DNA from: CBDCWT01 sp965223305
Lineage (GTDB): Bacteria; Planctomycetota; Planctomycetia; Pirellulales; Pirellulaceae
Direction: 5' to 3'
Length of the DNA stretch: 64,000 nt
NCBI GenBank assembly: GCA_965223305.1
Contig: CBDCWT010000040.1
Span: 121,496 to 185,495, forward strand
The notes beneath the pieces are model-generated. The model worked only from the letters and a program-made list of their open reading frames with translations, made no database searches and was not told the DNA's origin. Below, piece by piece: positions 9,213 through 18,760 of this stretch. The stretch's first letter is position 1; each line of letters begins with the position of its first letter. Made by a program: the position numbers and the translations under genes.

Positions 9213-10427
9213 TTGTACACGGCAGCAGCTCTGAAGACGCAAACGGTCCGTGATCTCGGCAAACTGGCCAGCAAACTCGGTGTCGAGGGCTGGCGGTCGA
9301 TGCGGAAAGATGAACTCGTGCGCGCCTTGGTTCGCGCTGCTAAGCGTAAGGCTGCCAAACGGCGTTCGCCGGCCCAGAACGGCAAGCGGGCAACAAAGAC
9401 GGTAGCGGTCCGCAACGGCTCGACCAAGACCAAATCACGGCCGACTCGACGCAAGCCGGCGGTACAAAAGACAACGAAAAAGACGGTTGCCAAACCGAAG
9501 AGCCCTCGCGTCGCGCGGCGAATCCAGAAGGCGAACGAGGAGCGTGCGCGGCACAAGAACCTGGCATCGAGCAACGGGGCCCCCGATCAGCGGCGACGTA
9601 AACCAGAGCCGGAAGCCGCCGTCGGGGACAAGAAAGATCGCGTGGTTTTGCTGGTCCGCGACGCTTACTGGCTGCAGGCCATGTGGGAGCTCACCCGGCA
9701 AAGTGTGGATCGGGCGCGGGCCGCGATGGCCGAACATTGGCATACCGCCAGGCCCTTTCTCCGCCTTGTGGAGCTCGACGCGGGGGGCACAACCAGTTCC
9801 GCCGAACGCGTTGCCCGCGAAATTGAAATTCACGGTGGCGTCCGCACTTGGTACATCGACGTTCACAATTCACCCAAGTCTTTCCGCGTTGACATTGGCT
9901 ATTTGGCGGCCAATGGGCGGTTCTACGCACTGGCTCGCAGTAACACGGTCACCACCCCACGGCCTGGAAATGGTGACGACCTCGAGCACAACTGGTCCGA
10001 AATTGCGGAAAACTGCGAGAAAATCTATGCCTTAAGCGGTGGTTACTCGGACGAAAACGGGGCGCAAGAGCTGCAGGAGTTGTTCGAGGAAAGGCTGGGC
10101 CGGCCGATGGGCTCCCCGGCCGGAACACGCTTTGGGGTGGGTGCGGACAAGATGCTGATGCAGCAGCGCAGCTTTGAGTTCGAGGTGGATGCCGAGATGA
10201 TCGTCTTCGGTGTCACCAAACCAAACGCTCATATCACCTTAGCCGGAACGCCTGTCAAGCTGAGGCCCGACGGCTCCTTCTCGGCGCGGCTCAGTTTGCC
10301 CGATCGACGTCAAGTTCTCCCGGTGGTGGCGAGCAGCCCGGATGGAGTCGAGCAACGGACGGTCGTACTTGCCGTCGAGCGCAACACCAAGGTCATGGAA
10401 CCCAAGATTCGTGAGGGCAGCCAGTGA
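9213..10427 (+). CDS. DUF4912 domain protein with N-terminal Rho-N/SAP-like segment
   Basis: A 404-residue protein of unknown function. Residues about 1-40 (TVRDLGKLASKLGVEGWRSM then RKDELVRALVRAAK) resemble the Rho N-terminal or SAP-like helical fold. A strongly basic Lys/Arg-rich linker to about residue 130 suggests nucleic-acid contact. Residues about 140-270, with DRVVLLVRDAYWLQAMWELT and GGVRTWYIDVHNSPKSFRVD, match the DUF4912 family. The C-terminal 100 residues form a beta-rich module (FGVTKPNAHITLAGTPVKLR). The TTG at 9213 was preferred over the TTG at 9192 because GGAGGG lies seven bases before it. No operon partner is evident. Domain naming is from memory of the family. Confidence 0.75.
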   Translation: MYTAAALKTQTVRDLGKLASKLGVEGWRSMRKDELVRALVRAAKRKAAKRRSPAQNGKRATKTVAVRNGSTKTKSRPTRRKPAVQKTTKKTVAKPKSPRVARRIQKANEERARHKNLASSNGAPDQRRRKPEPEAAVGDKKDRVVLLVRDAYWLQAMWELTRQSVDRARAAMAEHWHTARPFLRLVELDAGGTTSSAERVAREIEIHGGVRTWYIDVHNSPKSFRVDIGYLAANGRFYALARSNTVTTPRPGNGDDLEHNWSEIAENCEKIYALSGGYSDENGAQELQELFEERLGRPMGSPAGTRFGVGADKMLMQQRSFEFEVDAEMIVFGVTKPNAHITLAGTPVKLRPDGSFSARLSLPDRRQVLPVVASSPDGVEQRTVVLAVERNTKVMEPKIREGSQ

Positions 10428-11292
10428 GCTGAACCAGTCAGCTCGCTCGTAACGTTGTCGGAGTGCTGCCCCGCTGCTAGGATCTAAGTCAGCGGCCCAG
10501 CTGGGTCGCCGGCAATCGCCTCTGCCATGTTCGTGTTGTCGGTGTCATTTTTTGGGGAGCCGATAACGAGATCCGCAGGGGGCTGGGTTAAGCCATGATC
10601 GCGCGTATAGCCAACGGTCCGGCGGCGGCGTCGCCGGTTTCGGTTGGATCACGTACCTCATGGCTCAGGTCCCCCCGTTAGGCATTGCGGGCTCTCACAA
10701 AACGCATCGCCACGGCATTGCGGTGGAGGAATTGCCACTTATGCTTCCCTCACCCTTTCCGCCAGAGGGGGTCGTGCAGCTTTTAAGTTAGTGCGTGATT
10801 TCGTCTTTCTTCACTCTCCCCTCGGGGAGAGTCGGCCCGAAGGGCCGGAGAGGGGGAACCGTCCCCGGACGCTACGCGTCGGTTTCGCTGGGGAACCGTG
10901 GGCTAACGCCCAGCGGCTGATGTGGAGCGTAGCCGAACTCGCCAGAGTTTGGTGGATTGCACGAAGCGTAAAACGTAAAAGCTGCACGACCTCCTCGGGG
11001 AGAGTCGGCCCGAAGGGCCGGAGAGCGGGAACCGTCCCGGACGCTACGCGTCGGCTTCGCGGGGGAACCGTGGGCTAACGCCCAGCGGCTGATTTGGAGC
11101 GTAGCCGAACTCGCCAGAGTTTGGCGGATTTCATGAAGTGTAGAAGCTGCACAGCCTCCCAAGGGGAGAATGAAGAAAGACGAAATCACGCACTAACTCA
11201 GAAGCTGTACCACCTCGCGGAAGGGGAGATCGAAGCCGCTGTGCGGGCAGTTTCTCTGGGTTTTACGACAAGTCGGGGACCGCGGGACGGTG
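10428..11292. other. Intergenic region dominated by repeats
   Basis: No credible gene. The first 330 bases hold no feature I recognise apart from short inverted repeats; the rest is the composite repeat listed at 10766-11217. The 10644-11078 open frame is only read-through of repeat units. Confidence 0.6.
10766..11217. repeat. Composite repeat with about 50-bp inverted ends and two internal units
   Basis: The left end (GTGCAGCTTTTAAGTTAGTG, continuing CGTGATTTCGTCTTTCTTC) recurs inverted at about 11157-11217. Between them lie two copies of a unit of about 190 bp that begins GGGGAGAGTCGGCCCGAAGG and contains GTGGGCTAACGCCCAGCGGC and GCCGAACTCGCCAGAGTTTG. A related single copy is at 18486-18760, and pieces occur near 48,800 and 51,050-51,310. 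This is a non-coding mobile or hairpin-type repeat family. Confidence 0.8.
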
Positions 11293-12117
11293 ATGCTGGA
11301 CTCTAAACGCGCCGAGCTGGTTGACTTGATCCGGAGCTTTGGGAGTTGCGCGGTCGCCTTCTCCGGCGGCGTTGACAGTTCCGTCGTGGCAAAGGCCGCG
11401 CAACTGGCTCTCGGCGAGCGGGCCATTGCGGTTACGGCGACGGGCCCCAGTCTTGCGGCCGGGGAATTATCCCAGGCCAGAGAGCTGGCCGCCGCGATCG
11501 GAATCCGCCACGTGACCGTCGAAACCGACGAGAGTCGGGACCCACGCTATCTCCAAAATGACCCCGACCGCTGTTACTACTGCAAATCTGCACTTTACAA
11601 GCATCTCAGCGGTTTGCTGGCTCAGTACGAGGTGCAGGTGATGGTCAATGGGGCCAACCTAGATGATTTGGGAGACTATCGGCCTGGCATGAGGGCAGCC
11701 GGGGAATATCAGGTCCGCAGCCCGCTCGCCGAGTGCCGTTTGAACAAGTCCGAGATTCGCCAGTTGGCCGCCGCATGGGGGTTACCCGTGTGGGACAAAC
11801 CTGCGATGCCCTGCCTGGCCAGCCGCGTCGCATATGGCGAAGAGGTTACCGCCCAGCGTCTGCAGATGGTCGACCGGGCTGAGCAATTCTTGCGGGAGCG
11901 CGGCGTTCGCGAAGTTCGCGTGCGATATCATCGGGGAGACCTGGCTCGCATCGAGCTGCCGCTTGACGAGATCGCGGTGTTTTCGGACACAGCGGCCCGC
12001 GCGGCGCTGGTGCGCCATTTTAGTGCCTTGGGCTTCAAGTACATCACGCTGGACTTGCAGGGCTTCCGCTCTGGCAGTTTGAATGCGGTGATCCCCATCG
12101 AGACGCTGCAGACTTGA
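11293..12117 (+). CDS. larE: LarE-like ATP-dependent sacrificial sulfur transferase
   Basis: An adenine-nucleotide alpha-hydrolase of 274 residues. It has the PP-loop SGGVDSSVVAKAA near the N terminus, the DPDRCYYCKSALY segment, and a Cys in KPAMPCLASRVAYGEEVT at the place where LarE carries the cysteine that gives up its sulfur. In the known pathway LarE adds sulfur to the pyridinium precursor of the nickel-pincer cofactor of lactate racemase. No larA, larB or larC is visible in the window, so the partners must be elsewhere or the protein serves another thiolation. The ATG at 11293 directly follows an in-frame GTG at 11290; either may be used. The fold is certain, the substrate is inferred. 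Confidence 0.85.
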   Translation: MLDSKRAELVDLIRSFGSCAVAFSGGVDSSVVAKAAQLALGERAIAVTATGPSLAAGELSQARELAAAIGIRHVTVETDESRDPRYLQNDPDRCYYCKSALYKHLSGLLAQYEVQVMVNGANLDDLGDYRPGMRAAGEYQVRSPLAECRLNKSEIRQLAAAWGLPVWDKPAMPCLASRVAYGEEVTAQRLQMVDRAEQFLRERGVREVRVRYHRGDLARIELPLDEIAVFSDTAARAALVRHFSALGFKYITLDLQGFRSGSLNAVIPIETLQT

Positions 12118-12214
12118 CGAATCGCTCGGAGTTAAGCCACCTCCCTGTTGTTGACTTCTTTACTTCAATCGCCTTGCCGGCTAGGCTTTGTCTCACAAGG
12201 ATCGAGCGGCTCCA

Positions 12215-12296
12215 AGTAGGCACGCTCTGTCGTGCCGACCACTGTTTGAAGGTGAGCCGGATGGTCACGGCACACGGAGTGTGCCTATCTGTTTTG
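12215..12296. repeat. Pair of palindromic repeats (GGCACRC...GYGTGCC type)
   Basis: Two units, TAGGCACGCTCTGTCGTGCC at 12217 and CACGGCACACGGAGTGTGCC ending near 12286, of the same hairpin family as the array at 453-542. They lie in the 226-base gap between larE and amtB. Confidence 0.65.
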
Positions 12297-12343
12297 TGTA
12301 GAGACAAATCCTAGCTGTCCGCTTGGGATACAGGGGGGAACAG

Positions 12344-13768
12344 ATGCTGCGTTATCTTGTTTTGATACCTGTTACTTGCCTGTGGCTCTCAGCGGGCATG
12401 GCGGGTCACGTCCTGGCACAGGAAGGCGAAACCGCTGAGTCCGCTACTGTTGATGCAGCAGGCGAAGCCGCAGCGGAAGCGGCTCTGGCGGGGCACAACG
12501 CCTGGATGCTGGTCTGCACTGCTCTTGTGTTGTTCATGACTGCGCCTGGGTTGGCCATGTTTTACAGCGGCCTAGTGCGCAAGAAGAACGTCGTGGGCGT
12601 CATGATGCAGTGCCTCTTCTTGATGGGGCTGATGACGGTCATCTGGGCGCTTTGGGGCTACTCGCTGGCGTTCGGAGGGGATGGCCGGTGGGTTGGCAAC
12701 GGCGAGTTTCTGTTCATGGCCAATGTGCAGAGCCAGCTGGTCGGCGGCGAGCCAGAGATGCCCATGGAAGGAGCCATTCCCCGCGCAACCCACATGCTAT
12801 TTCAGGGCATGTTTTTCATCATCACACCGGCGTTGATTTGCGGCGCGTTTGCTGAGCGGATGAAGTTCAGCACGATGGTCGTTTTCATGATACTGTGGGG
12901 CACACTCGTCTACTGCCCTTTATGCCACTGGGTTTGGGACGGCGGAGTGCTTGCCTATGGTGCTGAATGGGCACTTGCCGGCGGTGCTCTAGATTTCGCT
13001 GGTGGAACGGTGGTTCACATTAGCTCTGGGGTGTCGGCGCTCATCTGCGCGCTGGTAATCGGCAAGCGTCTTGGGCACGGCCATGAGCCGATGCCGCCCC
13101 ACAACTTGACCTACACCGCCATGGGAGCGGCGATGCTTTGGGTAGGTTGGTTCGGGTTTAACGCAGGCAGCCAGCTGGCCTCCGACGGCCTGGCTGCCAG
13201 TGCCTTCATGGTGACGCACTTTTCTGCTGCGGCCGGCGCTGTGACCTGGGCAGCGCTTGAGTGGCTACAGCGGGGCAAGCCGAGTATTTTAGGCACCAGT
13301 TCTGGTGCGGTCGCGGGGTTGGTCTGCATCACGCCAGCCGCCGGATTTGTGAATGCCATGCCAGCGTTGATGATGGGAGCGGCGGCCGGGTTCGCTTGTT
13401 TTCTGGCCTGCACCACGCTCAAGAATAAGCTCGGCTACGACGATTCTCTCGATGCATTCGGAGTGCACGGCGTCGGGGGTACGCTGGGTGCTGTGCTCAC
13501 TGGGGTTTTTGCGACGCGGGCCGTCAACGCGATGGCCGGCGTTGACGAGACCGGGCAAGCGAGCCCCGTGGGGGCGATTGATGGCAACGTGACGCTGGTT
13601 TTTGCCCAGCTCGTCGCAGTGCTGTTCACTGTCGTGTTTGCCGTCGTCGTCACCTGGTGTTTGTTGAAGGTGCTGGACATGACCATGGGTTTGCGCGTGC
13701 CGCAAGAGGAAGAGACACGAGGACTTGATCTTTCCCAACACGGAGAAGAGGGGTACATCTTCCTGTAA
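12344..13768 (+). CDS. amtB: Ammonium transporter Amt
   Basis: Inner-membrane ammonium channel of 474 residues. It has a signal peptide (LVLIPVTCLWLSAGMAGHVL), a short acidic spacer, then eleven transmembrane helices. Conserved family segments are GLAMFYSGLVRKKNVVGVMM, DFAGGTVVHISSGVSALICA and DAFGVHGVGGTLGAVLTGVF, including the twin channel His positions in GGTVVHI and FGVHG. The ATG at 12344 is preferred over 12323 because GGGGGGAACAG lies just before it and it starts the signal peptide. A PII gene follows after 49 bases, the standard amtB-glnK arrangement in which PII plugs the channel when nitrogen is plentiful. Confident. Confidence 0.95.
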   Translation: MLRYLVLIPVTCLWLSAGMAGHVLAQEGETAESATVDAAGEAAAEAALAGHNAWMLVCTALVLFMTAPGLAMFYSGLVRKKNVVGVMMQCLFLMGLMTVIWALWGYSLAFGGDGRWVGNGEFLFMANVQSQLVGGEPEMPMEGAIPRATHMLFQGMFFIITPALICGAFAERMKFSTMVVFMILWGTLVYCPLCHWVWDGGVLAYGAEWALAGGALDFAGGTVVHISSGVSALICALVIGKRLGHGHEPMPPHNLTYTAMGAAMLWVGWFGFNAGSQLASDGLAASAFMVTHFSAAAGAVTWAALEWLQRGKPSILGTSSGAVAGLVCITPAAGFVNAMPALMMGAAAGFACFLACTTLKNKLGYDDSLDAFGVHGVGGTLGAVLTGVFATRAVNAMAGVDETGQASPVGAIDGNVTLVFAQLVAVLFTVVFAVVVTWCLLKVLDMTMGLRVPQEEETRGLDLSQHGEEGYIFL

Positions 13769-13817
13769 ACCGGCGATAGACTTGCGGTAGCAGCTGGGTG
13801 AACCGAGGAGCATCTCA

Positions 13818-14156
13818 ATGAAGAAAGTCGAAGCGGTTGTTCGTCACTTCAAGCTCGAAGACGTCAAGAACGCGCTGACCGAGCAGGGCATTCATGGAAT
13901 GACGGTAACCGAGGTGCGCGGTTTCGGGCGCCAGAAGGGCCACACCGAGATGTACCGCGGCACGGAATACACCGTTGACTTCGTCCCCAAAGTCAAGATC
14001 GAGGTTGTCTGCCGCGACGCCAGCTTACAAATGGTCGTCGACACGGTCATGAAGGCTGCGCAAACAGGTCAAATCGGCGATGGAAAAGTCTTCGTCACAG
14101 ATCTCGAAGACTCGATCCGTATTCGGACCGGTGAAACTGGCGAGGACGCGCTGTAG
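13818..14156 (+). CDS. glnK: Nitrogen regulatory protein PII (GlnK/GlnB)
   Basis: Trimeric PII signal protein of 112 residues, the normal length. It begins MKKVEAVVRHFKLEDVKNAL, carries the T-loop with RGTEYTVDFVPKVKIEVV, whose Tyr is the uridylylation site, and ends with the C-loop KVFVTDLEDSIRIRTGE. Linkage to amtB argues for the GlnK role, that is, direct control of the transporter; glnB would be an equally valid name. The ribosome-binding site is CCGAGGAGCATCTCA just before the ATG. Its modifying enzyme glnD starts 16 bases downstream, so sensing and signal protein are co-transcribed. Confidence 0.95.
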   Translation: MKKVEAVVRHFKLEDVKNALTEQGIHGMTVTEVRGFGRQKGHTEMYRGTEYTVDFVPKVKIEVVCRDASLQMVVDTVMKAAQTGQIGDGKVFVTDLEDSIRIRTGETGEDAL

Positions 14157-14172
14157 TGATGCGCCACCAACG

Positions 14173-16809
14173 ATGCCTGGTCCTCACCTTCGCCCAGCCG
14201 TTTTCGCAGCCCGCAAGCTACTTGCCGAAGGCAGAACCAAGCTACGAGCTCAACACGATCGAGGCTCACCCGGAATCCAGGTTTGCGCCCATCAAACAGA
14301 TCTTTACGACACCGTCTTACTCGACTTGTACGAAGCGGCGCTTGCCGAGTTTGGTGCCGAAACTGAATCGCTGTTGACGCTGGTTCCTCACGGCGGCTAC
14401 GGCCGGCGCGACGTGGCTCCTTTTTCCGACGTCGACTTGATGATACTCGTCGAGCGGGTCTCCGACGAAGCTGTCGTACCCTTTGTTCGGCAACTCACGC
14501 AAGACATTACCGACGCAGGTCTGCAGCTGGGCTGTAGTGTTCGGTCTCCCGAAGAAGCGGTCTCTCTCGCCCTCAAGGATGCGACGGTCTTCACCTCCCT
14601 AGTTGAAGCACGTTATTTGCGGGGCAGTTCGGAGCTGTTCAGCCGTTTCACACACCGATTCCGCCGCCGCATCAGAAGTCGCGCGCCAAGTCTGATTCGT
14701 TCGATCGAAGAGGCGCGCCGCACCGAACGGCGACAATTCGGCGAAACGGTCTATCTCCTGGAGCCAAATGTTAAGCGTTCGCGGGGAGGGCTGCGCGACC
14801 TGCAGTTCTTGAGATGGGTCGGATTTGCCCGCTATGGCGAAGCGGACCCGGAACATCTGGAGCGGTTGGGAGTCCTGCCGACCGAGGATCGACACAAGTT
14901 GCGCGCGGCGCGCGAATTCCTGCTCCGGCTGCGGAACGAACTGCACTTTCACGCTGGCAAACCCCAGGACAACTTCAGTAAGTCCGAGCAACTGCGGTTG
15001 TCAGAAAACCCTCGCTATGCCGACACCGAAACGCTGCTGCCCGTCGAGCAGCTGATGCGCGAGTATATCGAACACACTAGCGACGTTCGTTATGTGGTGG
15101 CCCATCTCTTAGCGACGGCCAAGCGCCAAGCCACGTTCACCGGCATCGTCAATCCGCTGTTTAGCCATCGCGTGGGTGACAAGTTCCGGGTCGGACCCGC
15201 CCACATCAGCGTGACCAAGCGCGGCCTGCCGCAGGTCACCTCCGATTTGACCGAGACGCTGCGGTTGATGGAGTTGTCGAATTGGTACAACGTCCGCATC
15301 GATCACCCGACATGGCAGGCCGTGCGGAATGCGATGATCGATCGTCCATTGGTGGAGGTTTCACCACAGGCGGCCGAGCGATTCCTGTCTTTACTTTCGC
15401 AACCTGCTCGTCTGGGAAGCCTGCTACGGCGGCTGCATGAGCTGCGGGTGCTCGAGAAGCTGATCCCTCCCATGGCACATGCTCGCTGCTTGATGCAATA
15501 CAACGACTACCACAAGTTCACGGTTGATGAACACTCGATTCGAGCGGTCGAGAGAGCGACCGAGTTCCGTGACGATCAAGGGCCTCTAGGGGACGCCTAC
15601 CGGGCGCTGCGTGACAAGCGGATGCTGCACTTGGCCTTGCTGGTGCACGATTTGGGCAAAGGCTTCCCAGAAGACCACAGCGAAGTAGGTAGCCGCCTTG
15701 CCCAGGAAATCGGTGTGCAGCTGGGACTGACATCTCGGGAGACAGAGACGCTGCGATTTCTGGTGCACAAGCATCTGTTAATGTCGCACCTGGCGCAGCG
15801 CCGGGATATTCACGACGACGCGGTGGTGGTACAGTTCGCCGTCGAGGTCGGCTCGACCGACGTCTTACAGTTGCTTTATCTGCTGACCTGTGCTGATCTG
15901 GCGGCCGTGGGCCCCGGGGTCCTCAACCGTTGGAAGTTAGAGCTCATCACGCACCTCTACCAACGCGCCCGCGAGTATTTGGACGGCGAACAACTGTCAC
16001 TGGGAACCGACAGGGTGCTGGCAGAGCGACGTGGGCAGCTGAGCGAGCTGATCGGCGCAAACCCAGCCACCGCCGCCTGGAGTCAGCGGATTGACGGGCT
16101 GCCCCACAGCTATTTGTTGCGGCGGCCCGTCGAGCAAATCGCGGAGGAGCTGGGCCAGCTAGAACGTCTATCACGCAAAGACGTTGCAGCCTGGGCCAAC
16201 TACCTACCGGAACAAAACACCGTTGAATTCATGGTGGGAGCCTACGAAGACATCACTGCTGGAGTCTTCCACAAGCTAACGGGGGCACTGGCCAGCAAGG
16301 GGCTGCAGATCCTCTCGGCCGAGATACACACGCTGGCCGACCAGCTGGTGCTCGACCGCTTTCACGTGCTCGATCCGGACTATGCTGGAGCGCCTAGCGA
16401 CGAGCGTCTCGAGGAAGTCAACGGCGCTCTGGTGAAAGCCCTTCAGGACGACTCCGACCGCCGCCCCACTTTCCGCCGCGTGTGGGCAGATCGGTCGCCC
16501 GCAGCGGCCAGTCAATTCGCGTCCCTGCCGACGCGGATACAGATTGACAACAATACATCGGATCACTACACCATCCTGGACATCTTTGCCCACGACCGAA
16601 TGGGGCTGTTGTATACGATCGCGCGTACCGTATTTGAGTTGGGTCTGTCTGTTCGCATGGCAAAGATCGGAACCTACCTAGACCAGGCCGTCGACGTCTT
16701 CTACGTCACGGACGAGCAGCATCGCAAGCTACTTGAGGAGTCTCGGTTGATCGAGATCCGCGAGCGGCTGCTGGCCGCCATCGAGAATCACTCGACGATC
16801 GTTGCCTAA
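14173..16809 (+). CDS. glnD: Bifunctional PII uridylyltransferase/uridylyl-removing enzyme
   Basis: Primary glutamine sensor, 878 residues, which adds UMP to PII when glutamine is low and removes it when high. Order of domains: nucleotidyltransferase with PHGGYGRRDVAPFSDVDLMI near residue 75, whose DVD supplies metal ligands; the GlnD PII-uridylyltransferase helical region with SRGGLRDLQFLRWV; an HD phosphohydrolase domain with LVHDLGKGFPEDHSEVGSRL near residue 495; and two C-terminal ACT domains (VEFMVGAYEDITAGVFHKLT and YTILDIFAHDRMGLLYTIAR) that bind glutamine. The longest frame starts at 14080 inside glnK; the ATG at 14173 just after the glnK stop is far more likely. All catalytic motifs are intact. 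Confidence 0.94.
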   Translation: MPGPHLRPAVFAARKLLAEGRTKLRAQHDRGSPGIQVCAHQTDLYDTVLLDLYEAALAEFGAETESLLTLVPHGGYGRRDVAPFSDVDLMILVERVSDEAVVPFVRQLTQDITDAGLQLGCSVRSPEEAVSLALKDATVFTSLVEARYLRGSSELFSRFTHRFRRRIRSRAPSLIRSIEEARRTERRQFGETVYLLEPNVKRSRGGLRDLQFLRWVGFARYGEADPEHLERLGVLPTEDRHKLRAAREFLLRLRNELHFHAGKPQDNFSKSEQLRLSENPRYADTETLLPVEQLMREYIEHTSDVRYVVAHLLATAKRQATFTGIVNPLFSHRVGDKFRVGPAHISVTKRGLPQVTSDLTETLRLMELSNWYNVRIDHPTWQAVRNAMIDRPLVEVSPQAAERFLSLLSQPARLGSLLRRLHELRVLEKLIPPMAHARCLMQYNDYHKFTVDEHSIRAVERATEFRDDQGPLGDAYRALRDKRMLHLALLVHDLGKGFPEDHSEVGSRLAQEIGVQLGLTSRETETLRFLVHKHLLMSHLAQRRDIHDDAVVVQFAVEVGSTDVLQLLYLLTCADLAAVGPGVLNRWKLELITHLYQRAREYLDGEQLSLGTDRVLAERRGQLSELIGANPATAAWSQRIDGLPHSYLLRRPVEQIAEELGQLERLSRKDVAAWANYLPEQNTVEFMVGAYEDITAGVFHKLTGALASKGLQILSAEIHTLADQLVLDRFHVLDPDYAGAPSDERLEEVNGALVKALQDDSDRRPTFRRVWADRSPAAASQFASLPTRIQIDNNTSDHYTILDIFAHDRMGLLYTIARTVFELGLSVRMAKIGTYLDQAVDVFYVTDEQHRKLLEESRLIEIRERLLAAIENHSTIVA

Positions 16810-16836
16810 TGAAGTGACTTGGCACGTGCCCTCAAT

Positions 16837-16910
16837 CGTAACCCGAAGCGTAAGCGAGGGAATGACTTACGTTGGTACACCAACTCCCCTCGCTTACGCG
16901 TCGGGTTCCG
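16837..16910. repeat. REP-like palindromic repeat, copy 1
   Basis: Imperfect 74-bp inverted repeat with arms AACCCGAAGCGTAAGCGAGG and CCTCGCTTACGCGTCGGGTT and an inner GTTGGTACACCAAC hairpin. Related copies lie at 43808-43882 and 54207-54281. Located just after glnD, where it could act as a transcript end or stabiliser. Confidence 0.8.
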
Positions 16911-16953
16911 AAAAAACCTGACGAATTAGACACTCATGCTCTAGCAGGGAGCG

Positions 16954-18099
16954 ATGACGTCTGTGGATGCCACCCGTAAAACCAAACCTGCCGGCAATCC
17001 GCTCAATCCCTATCCCTTCTGGGCACCGCGGTTTTGGCATGGCATGCGCTTCGGCGACTGGCTACAGCTGGTCGCTCGTCATCGCTATCGTTTTGGACTC
17101 CGCCGCCTGCCACTCGTAGCCAGCGTCAGCGCGGCGAGTGTTGCCAATTCACTCCTTTCCCGCCTGCAGCAGCTCAGCTACGGCACTCGCGTCAAGGACG
17201 TGACCATTGACCAGCCGCCGCTGTTCATCATTGGGCACTGGCGCAGCGGGACCACGCTGCTGCACGAGCTATTAGTTCGCGACCGTCGTTATGCCTACCC
17301 CACGACATACGAATGCTTTGCTGCGAACCACTTCCTAGTAACCGGTAGCACGTTTCCGAAGGTCTTGCAGTTCTTGCTGCCGAGCAAACGGCCCATGGAC
17401 AACATGAAGCTGAGCTTTGACCATCCCCAAGAGGATGAGTTCGCCTTGATCAGCATGGGTGCGCCTTCGCCGCTACTGAGAATCGCATTTCCCAACGAGC
17501 CACCGCCGCATCTCGATTTTCTAGACATGGAAGAGGCTTCGCCGGCCGCGGTGGACGCCTGGAAGGACTGTCTGCTCTCATTTGTCCGCAGCCAGACCTT
17601 CTTGAAGGAGAAGCGTCTCGTGCTCAAGTCGCCCACGCACACCGGCCGCGTTGAGGTACTGAGTGAGCTGTTTCCCGGCGCCCAGTTCATCCATATGGTG
17701 CGCGATCCGGAGACATTATTTCCATCCAACCAGCGGTTGTGGCGGGCGTTAGACGAGGCGCAAGCGTTGCAAGTGCCCCATCATCGAGAGTTGGACGACT
17801 TTGTCTATACGGCGTTCGAGCGAATGTATCGAGGTTTCGAGCAGCAACGTGAGCGGATTCCAACCGGCTGTCTGGCCGAGGCTCGTTATGAAGACCTGAT
17901 TCGCGATCCGGTCGAAGAGCTGCGGCGGATCTACGAGGAACTCGCTCTCGGAGAGTTCGAGTCAGTAAGGTCTCAGATTGAAGAGTACGTGGCGGGCAAG
18001 AAGGACTACCAAGCGAACCGCCACCACCTCGACCCGGAGACACGTTCAGAGATCCATCGCCGCTGGCACTTCTACCGAGAGCGCTACGGCTACAGCTGA
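16954..18099 (+). CDS. Sulfotransferase family protein
   Basis: A 381-residue PAPS-dependent sulfotransferase-like protein. The 5'-phosphosulfate loop is visible as IIGHWRSGTTLLHELL near residue 92, and the 3'-phosphate-binding motif as FIHMVRDPETLFPSNQRL near residue 245 (Arg-Asp-Pro and Ser). LKSPTHTGRVEVLSELFPGA lies between them, typical of the family. There is no signal peptide. The acceptor substrate cannot be read from the sequence; planctomycetes carry many such enzymes, probably for surface glycans or lipids. It stands alone, 144 bases after glnD. Confidence 0.85.
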   Translation: MTSVDATRKTKPAGNPLNPYPFWAPRFWHGMRFGDWLQLVARHRYRFGLRRLPLVASVSAASVANSLLSRLQQLSYGTRVKDVTIDQPPLFIIGHWRSGTTLLHELLVRDRRYAYPTTYECFAANHFLVTGSTFPKVLQFLLPSKRPMDNMKLSFDHPQEDEFALISMGAPSPLLRIAFPNEPPPHLDFLDMEEASPAAVDAWKDCLLSFVRSQTFLKEKRLVLKSPTHTGRVEVLSELFPGAQFIHMVRDPETLFPSNQRLWRALDEAQALQVPHHRELDDFVYTAFERMYRGFEQQRERIPTGCLAEARYEDLIRDPVEELRRIYEELALGEFESVRSQIEEYVAGKKDYQANRHHLDPETRSEIHRRWHFYRERYGYS

Positions 18100-18257
18100 C
18101 CGCCACCATTTGCATGGCGATGATTTCTATGCCCCTCGCTTCGCATTGGCGGTCGCGGTTTGCTCGGTAGAGTCAACTGCGCGTTCAGGCCCACCAGCTG
18201 CCTGTAGGACGGGCACTCTTGCCCGTCTACGAAGATCCCGTCTATGAGGATTCCGCC

Positions 18258-18437
18258 TAGCCCGAATTATTCATGAGCGATCTGCTGCGAGGTCGTAAGT
18301 CCATCCGTGGCTTCGTCATGCTTCACAATTCTCCCTCGACGTATTGCTTCAATACGCCTGCGGAAGAATTGCTCGCCTTCCTTGCCACGAACGTACTTAC
18401 AACCTCTCGCCACGATCTTCATGAATAATCCGGCCTA
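18258..18437. mobile_element. 180-bp palindromic MITE-like element, full copy A
   Basis: The whole element is an imperfect inverted repeat: the left end TAGCCCGAATTATTCATGAG is mirrored by the right end CTTCATGAATAATCCGGCCT, and the arms meet at CGTATTGCTTCAATACG near 18347. The same 180 bp occurs at 60222-60401. Partial copies lie at 38911-39004 and 42794-42829. It has no coding capacity, consistent with a non-autonomous mobile element or a large RNA hairpin. Confidence 0.85.
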
Positions 18438-18485
18438 GGCACCGCGGTCAATCCTATTGCTAGTCGCCCCCTTCCAGCTCGGAGG

Positions 18486-18760
18486 TTGTGCAGCTTTTTC
18501 GCTTCACAAACCTGCGGACATCGACTTTACCCTCCCGCTCGGAGGCTGTGCAGCTTTGCGCTTCATGCAGTTCACCAAACTCTGGCGAGTTCGGCTACGC
18601 TGCAAATCAGCCGCTGGGCGTTAGCCCACGGTTTCCCAGCGAAACCGACGCGTAGCGTCGGGGAGGGCTCCCCCCTCTCCGGCCTTCGGGCCGACTCTCC
18701 CCAAGGGGAGAGTAAAGAAAGACGAAATCACGCACTAACTCAAAAGCTGCACGCCCTCGA
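18486..18760. repeat. Composite repeat, inverted relative of 10766-11217
   Basis: Contains GGAGGCTGTGCAGCTTTGCG, then ACCAAACTCTGGCGAGTTCG and GCCGCTGGGCGTTAGCCCAC, then GGCCTTCGGGCCGACTCTCC and the end AAAGACGAAATCACGCACTA. These are the same parts as the 10.8-11.2 kb repeat, read on the other strand. Confidence 0.75.

Noticed and set aside
10644..11078. 144-residue open frame on the plus strand
   Set aside because: It runs through two copies of the intergenic repeat and encodes repeat-derived Arg/Gly-rich sequence with no motif.
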